From an uncultured Actinomycetes bacterium (GTDB taxonomy: Bacteria; Actinomycetota; Actinomycetes; Mycobacteriales; Nakamurellaceae): 64,000 bases of DNA. The stretch is from positions 222,729-286,728 of the forward strand of contig CALANS010000050.1 of assembly GCA_937926105.1 (NCBI GenBank), written 5' to 3'. Under the pieces are notes generated by a model that ran no database searches, was not told the DNA's origin, and saw only the letters and a list, made by a program, of their open reading frames with translations. This document shows positions 38,754 through 46,200 of this stretch, one piece after another. Each line of letters opens with the position of its first letter. The first letter of the stretch is position 1. The translations under genes were made by a program, and so were the position numbers.

Positions 38754-39233
38754 TTACCAGACGGCGCGCTGCGGCACGGCGCCGGCCTGGTCGGCCAGGA
38801 TCCGCACACCATTGGTCAGCGCGCCGGCCAGGTCGCCGTCGGTGCAGGACGCCACCATCGACAGCACCGCCACCCGCGCACCCCGGTCGCTGATGCGCAG
38901 CGCGGCCTCGGTACCGGTCACGATCTCCACGACCCGCTGGGCCGGCGACACCGCCACCAGGACGGTGTACGCGGCGTCCGGTCCGAAGGAATCCAGCAGG
39001 TCCTCGGCGCGAGTTCGGGTATCGACGCCTAGGTCGCCCAGGTAGGCAGCGAACCGCAGCCCGCTGGCCTGCTCGGCCTCGGCGATCACCTCGTCCAGAC
39101 CCTGCAGCTGCCGGGTGGTCATCACCTGCGGCGCCGCAGCGGGGCCGACCGGCGGGTTCACCGTCACCACCGCGCCGGTGTAGGCGCGAACTAGTTGGCC
39201 GCCGGAGGCGGCAGCATCGTCACCAGGTGCCAC
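38754..39233 (-). CDS. DUF5130 family protein
   Basis: Protein of 159 residues with a TPM-like fold: MTTRQLQGLDEVIAEAEQASGLRFAAYLGDLG, DAAYTVLVAVSPAQRVVEIVTG and a C-terminal helical part. The GTG at 39233 follows GGAGGCG. It overlaps the upstream small membrane protein gene by 14 bases. Convergent and 14 bases from pepN, as in the corresponding mycobacterial block (recalled). Function unknown. Confidence 0.8.
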   Translation of the reverse strand: MAPGDDAAASGGQLVRAYTGAVVTVNPPVGPAAAPQVMTTRQLQGLDEVIAEAEQASGLRFAAYLGDLGVDTRTRAEDLLDSFGPDAAYTVLVAVSPAQRVVEIVTGTEAALRISDRGARVAVLSMVASCTDGDLAGALTNGVRILADQAGAVPQRAVW

Positions 39234-39459
39234 GAGCGCCTCCGATCCTCGTTCCGACCCGATCGGCCGCCGGAGCGGACACCACCGGGATGTCCCCGCC
39301 CCACAGCTGATCGGGGTGCTCCCAGGGCTGCCCGGGCCGGTAGTCGGCTCGGGCCCGATGGCGACCCACACCGACGGTCAGCACGGCCATCACCGCGACG
39401 ATGGCACCCGGGATCACCACGAAGATGCCGATCACTTCCAGGACGCTCACGCTCGCCAC
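39220..39459 (-). CDS. Small single-pass membrane protein
   Basis: Protein of 79 residues with one N-terminal membrane helix (VLEVIGIFVVIPGAIVAVMAVLTVGV). The cytoplasmic tail contains YRPGQPWEHPDQLWGG, a pattern I associate with small actinobacterial proteins in this locus. The start is GTG 39459 or the GTG three codons on; neither has a clear ribosome-binding site. It overlaps the DUF5130 gene, so the two are coupled. Function unknown. Confidence 0.75.
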   Translation of the reverse strand: MASVSVLEVIGIFVVIPGAIVAVMAVLTVGVGRHRARADYRPGQPWEHPDQLWGGDIPVVSAPAADRVGTRIGGARGTW

Positions 39460-39525
39460 GGTAGTCGACCGGCGCGGCCCGCGCCCGCACGGGTGGGCGG
39501 TCCAGGCACCCGAGCCAACGGCGCG

Positions 39526-40803
39526 TCAGGTCCGGTCGGCGTCGGCACCGGACTCGGCCGCGAAACCCGTCGCGGGGGGCTCGTTCTCGGCGCGGACGAA
39601 GGACTTGGCGACCAGCAGCCCGAGGGCCAGGATCAGCAGCCCGGACACCGCGAACACCGTGGGCACGTGCCACACCTCGCCGATCGCACCACCCAGCGCC
39701 GCGCCCACCGGATTGACACCCCAGGCGACCACTCGGAACGCGCTGGATACCCGGGCGATCATGTCGTGCCGGGTGCTGCGCTGCCGGCGGGTGGCCGACA
39801 GCACGTTCCAGGTACCCCCGGCCAGGCCCATGATCGCGTAGCACAACCACCCGATCACCGGGTGTGGAAACAACCCCATCAGCAGCATGGTGCCGCCGAT
39901 ACCGGTCAGCGCGAGCATCATCACCGGACCACCACGGAAGCGCCGCGAGATCGCGCCCACCGAGGCTGCGGCGATCAGCGTGCCCACCGAATAGGCGGCG
40001 AGCAGTGTCGGATACAACGCGTCGGACAATCCGAGGGTCCCGGTGGCATACAACACCAGCTGGCCATCCACCGCTGCGTTGCCGAGCGCCATCACCGCGA
40101 CGGTGATCACGAGCACCCGCAGGGTGGAGTTCCGGACGAGTTCGCGCAGGCCGGACGCGACCTGCAGGCGCTCCCGAGGGCCACCCCGCTGCCGTTGGGT
40201 GGCCAGCTCGGGCAACCGACCGAGCGGCACGATCACCGCCGCCGACGCGAAGAACAAGGCACCCGACACGGCGAACGGCAACCACGAGGCCACCACGAAC
40301 AGGGCGCCACCGGTCAGGGGGCCCACCAGGTCCAGCGCGATGGTCTCGACGGTGACGAACCGCGCGTTGGCCCGTTCCAGCGCGGGTGCCGGCACGGTGC
40401 GCACCAGCAGGCTCTGCGCCGCGCTGTCGGCGAATGTTTCTGCCGCCGTGATGACGAAGCCGACCACGCACAGCAGCGCGATCGTGACCGTCCCGGCCAG
40501 CAGCAGCGCCATCAAGGCGACGGTGACGACGCCGCGGACCAGATGCGCAATCATCACGCTGCGGGCCGGGTTGATCCGGTCCGCGAGCGCGCCGGCTGGC
40601 ACTGCGATCAGCAACCAGGGCAACGCCGACGCGACGGCGACCGCGGCAACCGCTGCCGGTGTGGGATCGATCTGGGCGGCGAGCAGGGGTAGCGCGACGA
40701 CCCGCAGACCGTCGCCCGATAGAGAACCCGCCCAGGCCGCGATGAGCGAGCGAAAGGATCGGGGGATACCGGGCGCTGGAGCCTGCTCTGCTCGATCGCC
40801 CAC
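39526..40803 (-). CDS. MFS transporter
   Basis: Major facilitator protein of 425 residues with about 12 membrane helices. It resembles the EntS/MefE-like exporter group (MFS_3): GSLSGDGLRVVALPLLA in helix 1 and ADRINPARSVMIAHLVRG in the helix 2-3 loop. The C-terminal tail is short and acidic. GTG at 40803 is preceded by GGAAGGGGG. Substrate unknown; export of a drug or siderophore is the family theme. It is not part of the syntenic block in mycobacteria. Confidence 0.88.
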   Translation of the reverse strand: MGDRAEQAPAPGIPRSFRSLIAAWAGSLSGDGLRVVALPLLAAQIDPTPAAVAAVAVASALPWLLIAVPAGALADRINPARSVMIAHLVRGVVTVALMALLLAGTVTIALLCVVGFVITAAETFADSAAQSLLVRTVPAPALERANARFVTVETIALDLVGPLTGGALFVVASWLPFAVSGALFFASAAVIVPLGRLPELATQRQRGGPRERLQVASGLRELVRNSTLRVLVITVAVMALGNAAVDGQLVLYATGTLGLSDALYPTLLAAYSVGTLIAAASVGAISRRFRGGPVMMLALTGIGGTMLLMGLFPHPVIGWLCYAIMGLAGGTWNVLSATRRQRSTRHDMIARVSSAFRVVAWGVNPVGAALGGAIGEVWHVPTVFAVSGLLILALGLLVAKSFVRAENEPPATGFAAESGADADRT

Positions 40804-41040
40804 CGGCCCCCCTTCCGATGACCCTCGCGTGACGTGGCAGTAGACATGACGGCCGGATATGACAGGTGCCTACCAGGCAGCTGCAGCCACCGGTCAGGTG
40901 GCGGCCCGACCCGCTCAGGATGACAGATCAGTCCACATGGTGGACAGCACGGGCATCAAGGGCTCTGCCGCCCAGGGCGGTGAGAATCGCCCCGGGGATC
41001 CGAGTCTTTGCCACTATATCGGCCCTGACCTGCGGAAACG

Positions 41041-41053
41041 TTACACTAAACGA
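41041..41053 (+). repeat. Direct repeat TTACACTAAACGA, copy 1
   Basis: Identical 13-bp sequence recurs at 41270-41282. This copy lies about 400 bases upstream of the peptide gene. The conserved core TACACT could be a -10 hexamer or part of a regulator site. Confidence 0.6.
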
Positions 41054-41269
41054 TCTTGACTACGGTCAGTGAGGTCAGCGCCCGTGTCGAGCCCACCCAC
41101 TGGTGCGCACACTTTCGAGTGATTTTCGTCGTCGGTTCGACGCGCACGGGTACGTGCGTCACCCATTTGCCACACGTGAGGGTCGCCACATTGCCCGGGA
41201 ATCGTCAGTGAGCAGCACTCACCGTGAACTCCGGGTCCCTCACGTCTGCCGAGCACGCAGCAGCATGTC

Positions 41270-41282
41270 TTACACTAAACGA
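41270..41282 (+). repeat. Direct repeat TTACACTAAACGA, copy 2
   Basis: Second identical copy, 161 bases upstream of the peptide start and 48 bases before the first stem-loop. If TACACT (41271-41276) is a -10 box, a transcript starting just after it would include both stem-loops and the peptide. Confidence 0.6.
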
Positions 41283-41329
41283 GCTGCATGACACCGTGGT
41301 TGGACACCGAGAGTGATTGTGCCGCATCG

Positions 41330-41360
41330 CTTCTCGTGCCGGTCGCAACGGTACGAGAAG
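41330..41360 (+). promoter_or_regulatory. Stem-loop 1 in the leader of the repeat peptide
   Basis: Arms CTTCTCGTGCCG (41330-41341) and CGGTACGAGAAG (41349-41360) pair over 12 bp with one G-U, closing a 7-base loop GTCGCAA. The stem is too regular for chance and lies in non-coding DNA. It may be part of a regulatory leader or a small RNA. Confidence 0.6.
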
Positions 41361-41371
41361 CCCTATCGTTC

Positions 41372-41393
41372 GTGGCGCTCCCCCAAGCGCCAC
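41372..41393 (+). promoter_or_regulatory. Stem-loop 2 in the leader of the repeat peptide
   Basis: GTGGCGCT (41372-41379) and AGCGCCAC (41386-41393) are perfectly complementary with a loop CCCCCA. It is 11 bases after stem-loop 1 and about 36 bases before the ribosome-binding site. Terminator or anti-terminator roles are both possible. Confidence 0.55.
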
Positions 41394-41442
41394 TCCATCG
41401 TAACCCCTTCCACCCGGGAGGGAAACACCGGAGGTATTAACC

Positions 41443-41547
41443 ATGAGCGAGATCCGTGGCACCCGAGTCGGTCGTGGCACCCGCGTGGGCCGTGGGACGC
41501 GTGTCGGCCGTGGCACCCGCGTGGGCCGTGGCACCCGCGTCGGCTGA
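41443..41547 (+). CDS. 34-residue peptide of five RGTRVG repeats
   Basis: Short gene encoding MSEI followed by five exact copies of the hexapeptide RGTRVG, then TGA. GGAGGT stands eight bases before the ATG, the best Shine-Dalgarno in the neighbourhood. All base differences between the five 18-bp units fall at third codon positions and are silent. The peptide is strongly basic (10 Arg in 34 residues) with no Cys and no hydrophobic segment. The opposite strand also reads as a repeat (PTRVPR) with silent differences, so strand is decided by the ribosome-binding site and by start and stop placement. glbO starts 78 bases downstream. Possible roles are a repeat-core modified peptide, a nucleic-acid-binding peptide or a leader peptide; none is proven. 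Confidence 0.65.
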   Translation: MSEIRGTRVGRGTRVGRGTRVGRGTRVGRGTRVG

Positions 41548-41625
41548 GTCGGCTCTTCGATACGCGCGGCTCCCGCGCTCGAACGCTCCAGACCGCGCCG
41601 ACGGTCCGGATGCGACAATCGCGCG

Positions 41626-42039
41626 GTGAGCGCTCACCCGGCCTCGTCGGCTCCCGATGACCGACCGCAGTCGTTTTTCGACGCGGTCGGAGGGCACCCG
41701 ACATTCGAGGCGATTGTGTCCAGGTTCTATGCGATCGTCGAGACCGACCCCATCCTCCGACCGCTGTACCCAGAACAGGATCTTGCCGGTGCCACTTGGC
41801 GCCTCACGGCGTTCCTGGAACAGTACTGGGGCGGCCCGCGCAGCTATTCCCAGCAGCGCGGACACCCGCGGCTGCGGATGCGACATGTGCCGTACCGCAT
41901 CGGGCACGCCGAACACGACGCGTGGCTGGACGCAATGCGGCGAGCCATCGACGACTCGCCGCTGACCGACGAGCAGCGCGCGACGCTGTGGTCGTACCTG
42001 GTCATGGCGGCGGGAACTCTGATCAATACGGCACCCTGA
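41626..42039 (+). CDS. glbO: Group II truncated haemoglobin (GlbO)
   Basis: Haem protein of 137 residues with the 2-on-2 fold. Tyr 35 ([17 protein letters not shown]) is the distal B10 residue, His 87 (MRHVPYRIG) the proximal haem ligand, and Trp 100 (DAWLDAM) the G8 Trp typical of group II. It binds O2 and may detoxify NO or peroxide. GTG at 41626 has no Shine-Dalgarno. It lies in the conserved block between DUF5130 and gdh, but the MFS gene and the repeat peptide intervene upstream. Confidence 0.92.
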   Translation: MSAHPASSAPDDRPQSFFDAVGGHPTFEAIVSRFYAIVETDPILRPLYPEQDLAGATWRLTAFLEQYWGGPRSYSQQRGHPRLRMRHVPYRIGHAEHDAWLDAMRRAIDDSPLTDEQRATLWSYLVMAAGTLINTAP

Positions 42040-42054
42040 CCGTCCGGCGGCCCT

Positions 42055-42714
42055 TCACACCAAGAGCGGCAACGACGCAATCCGGCGCCTGACCACCGCT
42101 CCGAACCTGGCGTCCAGTCGCAGCCAGGTCCGAGTCACCCGTACCCGGACCACGTCGGTGGCAGTGTCGGCTACGAAACCCATCCCGGACAGCGCGAACA
42201 GCATCCGCAACGGCACCGTCACCTCCTGTCCTCCGCCGGAGATCTGCAGCACCCGCGAGTCGAGCAGCTCCGGCGGAACCGCGGCATCACCGCCGGCTCC
42301 ATGACGCGGCGAATGCCCCTCGTCGGTGACGCGCCGAGCGGCCAGGGCGCCCGCCCGGACGAGATCGTCGATCCGGGCGGCCGGCACCTCCTCGACCATC
42401 ACCCAGTCGCCCGGTGGCGGCAGCCGGGCCCGCCACTCACCGTCCACCGGACGACCGGGATCCACCCGCTGCGCCGTCGAGACGGCCAAGCCGGCGAGCA
42501 GATCCGTCGCCCGGACCGTCACCGTCTCCGGTCGCAGGCTGCCGCGCACCGAGCGGGTCACCAGCACGTCGAACGGTGTGCCCGCCCACATCGTCACCCA
42601 CCCGTCGTCGGCCACCAACCGGATCGGGCCGGCGGCGCTCCAACGCGCCACCCGCCCGGCGAACGCCGTCGCATTGGCGCGATCGGCCGGGCTGGCCGGC
42701 AGCAGCTCGGGCAT
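42055..42714 (-). CDS. Conserved hypothetical actinobacterial protein
   Basis: Protein of 219 residues that I do not recognise. It has an Ala/Arg-rich helical N-terminal half (ADRANATAFAGRVARW) and beta-strand segments (IRLVADDGWVTMWAGTPFDVLVTRSVRG). The C-terminal part is ISGGGQEVTVPLRMLFALSGMGFVADT, ending in basic residues. The ATG at 42714, five bases past the thioesterase stop, is preferred; a GTG at 42750 inside the thioesterase gene is possible. The same position and direction are occupied by a similar-sized hypothetical gene in M. tuberculosis (Rv2474c, recalled). Confidence 0.7.
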   Translation of the reverse strand: MPELLPASPADRANATAFAGRVARWSAAGPIRLVADDGWVTMWAGTPFDVLVTRSVRGSLRPETVTVRATDLLAGLAVSTAQRVDPGRPVDGEWRARLPPPGDWVMVEEVPAARIDDLVRAGALAARRVTDEGHSPRHGAGGDAAVPPELLDSRVLQISGGGQEVTVPLRMLFALSGMGFVADTATDVVRVRVTRTWLRLDARFGAVVRRRIASLPLLV

Positions 42715-42718
42715 GGGA

Positions 42719-43171
42719 TCAGCCGCCCACGAATCGAGCAAGGTAATCACGCTCGGCGGCGGCGAGCCGGCGCGGCCGAAAGGTCGTCCGGTCCACCGGG
42801 ACCAGCACGGTGCTCGCCTCGGCCGCCACCTCACCGGCAGCGCGCACTTCGTAATCGACGGTGAACGAGGCGGCCGCCAGCGCGGAGACCCACATCGAGA
42901 CCGACACGGGCGCGCCGAACCCGATGGCGCGCCGATAGGCGATCGACAGCCTGGACACTACAATGCCCTCGGTCAGCCGGTCGACGCCGTGCCGCGCGGC
43001 GGCCACGAACAGCCAGTCGACCCGCGCCTCCTCCAGCAGGGTCAGCGTGCGCGCATTGTTCACATGACCGAACGCGTCCAGATCCGACCAGCGCACCCGC
43101 ACGTCCGTCCGGTAGCGCTCGCCGCCGATGCTCACCTGCTGATCCGCGCTCACCGAACCATCCTGCTGCAT
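42719..43171 (-). CDS. Hotdog-fold acyl-CoA thioesterase (4HBT)
   Basis: Thioesterase of 150 residues. VRWSDLDAFGHVNNARTLTLLEEAR is the 4-hydroxybenzoyl-CoA thioesterase signature with the active-site Asp; the central helix and the IAYRRAIGFGAPVSVSM strand follow. Hydrolyses acyl-CoA, substrate unknown. It lies 50 bases downstream of gdh on the same strand and five bases before the hypothetical gene, so the three may be one transcript. Confidence 0.88.
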   Translation of the reverse strand: MQQDGSVSADQQVSIGGERYRTDVRVRWSDLDAFGHVNNARTLTLLEEARVDWLFVAAARHGVDRLTEGIVVSRLSIAYRRAIGFGAPVSVSMWVSALAAASFTVDYEVRAAGEVAAEASTVLVPVDRTTFRPRRLAAAERDYLARFVGG

Positions 43172-43221
43172 CCGGCGGTTCCGGCACCCGCCGGGCCCGG
43201 CGGGCCGGGTGTCGCCGGGCC

Positions 43222-46200
43222 TTAGCGGATCATGGTCCGGATCTCGCGAGCCGCGACCGACAGCGCCGCCAGGTCACCGGCCCCGGCGTCCGCGATCTCG
43301 CCAAGAGTGGCACGGGCCCGAGCGAGCCGGGAGGCGTTCTGCTGCTCCCACTGCGCAATCTTGTCCTCGACGGGGGTCCCGGGATCCGTCGTGGACAGCA
43401 CGTCGGCGGTGATCATCCACATGGATCGGTACAGGTCGTCGCGCACCGCCTGACGGGCCAGGGCATGCCACCGGTCGCCGCGCTCCAGATTGGTGACCAG
43501 GGTCAGCGTACGGTCGAAGCCCAGATGCGCGGACAGCGCGTAGTACAGCTCTGCCACCTCCAGTAGGTCCCTGCCCGCGCTGTTGGCGACGTCCGCGATG
43601 TCCAGCCCCGAGAAGTGGTAGAGGCTGTAGGCCACCCGGGTCGCCAGATCTTCGGTGGCACCGCGGCGCAACAGGTCGTCGGTGTCCCGCTGCACGTTCT
43701 CCTGTTCGACGCCGCGCAGCAACTCCGGCACTCGGGGCCCGATCAGCCGCAGGGCCTCGCGGTACCGATCGATCTCCGCCCGCACGTCCAGCGGCTGCGG
43801 TCGTCGGGACAGGAACCACCGCGCCGCACGGTCGAGCAGGCGGCGCACCAACAGCGTCAGGTGGTCCTGACAGTCCGCCGGCACCACATGGTCAGCGGCG
43901 TCGATGTCCCGGGTCAGCTCAGGCAGGTCGAACACCTCGCTGACCACCGTGAACGCTCGTACGGCGTCTGTGGTGGAGGCGGCGATCTCCTCGCCGAGCC
44001 GGAACGCGTAGCTGATGCCCGCGCGGTTAACCACCTCATTCGCGGCCATGGTGGTGACGATCTCTCTGGCCAGCGGATGTTCGGTGATGACGTCGCCGAA
44101 CCGTTGCCGCATGGCAGAGGGGAAGTAACCGGGCAGCCGGTCACGGTAGGCATCGGAGTCGGGCAGGTCGCTGGCCAGCATGTCCGAGGCAAGCTGAGAC
44201 TTGGTGTACGCCACCAGCACGGACAGCTCGGGCGAGGTCAACGGCTCGCCCGCGGCAAGGCGTGCCTCGATCTGCGCCGGCGACGGCAGGAACTCCAGCG
44301 CCCGATCCAGCCGGCCGGACTCCACCAGTGCATCGATCTGCCGCGCGTGCACCGACAGCATGGGAACCGCGTGGGCGCGGGACACCCCGAGCAGCCGGTT
44401 CTGCGCCTTGTTGTCGGCCAGCACGAGGTCGGCAACCTCGCCGGTCATGTCGGTGAGCAGCGCGTTGCGATCCGATTCGGCGAGCGCTCCATCGATCAGC
44501 AACGGCTGCACGGCAATCTTGATGTTGACCTCGTGGTCGGAGGTGTCCACGCCGGCGGAATTGTCGATCGCGTCGGTGTTGATCCGGCCGCCGGCCCGGG
44601 CGAACTCGATCCGGCCGAGCTGGGTGACGCCCAGATTGCCGCCCTCCCCCACCACCTTGACCCGCAGTTGGTCGCCGTCGACCCGTACCGGGTCGTTGGC
44701 CTTGTCGCCGACCTGGGCGTTGGTCTCGGTGGACGCCTTGACGTAGGTGCCGATGCCGCCGTTCCACAGCAGGTCCACCGGCGCCAGCAACACGGCGTGG
44801 ATCAGCTCGGTCGGCGCCATCGCCGTCACCGTCGGCGGCAGGCCCAACGCGGCCCGCATCTGCGACGAGACCGGGATGGACTTGACCGATCGCGGCCACA
44901 CCCCGCCCCCCTCGGAGATCAGCGCAGCGTCGTAGTCACCCCAGGAGGACCGCGGCAGGTCGAACAGCCGACGGCGCTCGGCGAACCCCACGGCCGCGTC
45001 CGGGTCAGGGTCGACGAAGACGTGCCGGTGGTCGAATGCGGCCACCAGCCGGATGTGCTCGGACAGCAGCATTCCGTTGCCGAACACATCTCCCGACATG
45101 TCGCCGATGCCCACGCAGGTGAAGTCCCGGCTCTGGGTGTCCACCCCCAGTTCGCGGAAGTGGTGCTTGACCGACTCCCACGCGCCGCGCGCGGTGATGC
45201 CCATGCCCTTGTGGTCGTACCCGGCGCTGCCGCCGGAGGCGAAGGCGTCCCCCAGCCAGAACCCGTAGTCCAGCGCCACGGAGTTGGCGATGTCGGAGAA
45301 CTTCGCGGTGCCCTTATCGGCGGCGACTACCAGGTACGGGTCGTCGTCGTCATGCCGCACCACCCGGTCCGGGGGCACCACCTGGCCACCGACCCGGTTG
45401 TCGGTTACGTCCAGCAGACTCGAGACGAAGATCCGGTAGCAGGCAATGCCCTCGGCCTGCACCGCCTCCCGATCGGCCGCCGGGTCGCCCGTGGGCGCGG
45501 GAGGCTGTTTGACGACGAACCCACCCTTGGCCCCGACCGGCACGATCACGGCATTCTTGACCTCCTGCGCCTTGACCAGGCCCAGGACCTCGGTGCGGAA
45601 GTCTTCCGGGCGGTCGGACCAGCGCAGCCCGCCGCGAGCCACCGCCCCGAACCGTAGGTGCACCCCCTCGACCCGCGGGGAGTAGACCCAAATCTCGTGC
45701 GCAGGAACGGGCTTCGGTACTCCTGGAACCAGACGTGGATCGATTTTGAAGGCCATGCTGTCGCGCAGCGTGCCCTCCGGGCCGGACTGGTAGGCGTTGG
45801 TGCGGACGGTCGCGTCGATCAGCTGCAGGTAGGTGCGCAGGATCCGGTCGGCGTCCAGGCTGGCCACGGCGTCCAGCTCGGCGGTGATGCGCTCGACCAG
45901 CGCATCGCAGCGGCCCGTCCGTTCGCCATCGGGCACCGCCGGGTCGAATCGCGCGGTGAACAGCGCTGCCAGATCGCTCGTCACCGTGGGGTGCACGCAC
46001 AGCACCTGTTCGAGGTAGCCCTGGGTGTACGCGGATCCGATCTGCCGCAGGTACTTCGCGTAGGCCCGCAGCACCGCGATGTCCCGCCACCCCAGGCCCG
46101 CGGCCAGCACTAGCGCGTTGAAGCCGTCTACCTCGGTGCGCCCCCGCCAGGCGGCAATGAATGCCTCGGAGAACCGCTGTTTGGTGGCCGCCTCATCCTT

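Larger units (their letters stand above)
40804..41442. other. Long structured intergenic region before the repeat peptide
   Basis: This 639-base region holds no supported gene. It contains two identical 13-bp direct repeats 229 bases apart, two stem-loops and a strong Shine-Dalgarno just before the repeat peptide, each listed separately. Base composition is lower in GC than the flanking genes (for example 41000-41180). Both repeats contain TACACT, a TANNNT hexamer, but I cannot place a matching -35 element at normal spacing. Confidence 0.5.

Noticed and set aside
41103..41291. 62-codon plus-strand frame in the leader region
   Set aside because: No ribosome-binding site, codon use unlike neighbours, and it ends inside the second direct repeat; treated as non-coding.
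41205..41618. Minus-strand frame reading PTRVPR repeats through the peptide array
   Set aside because: It has silent-only differences too, but no good ribosome-binding site, and its flanking sequence is featureless. It is kept as the alternative reading in the peptide entry.
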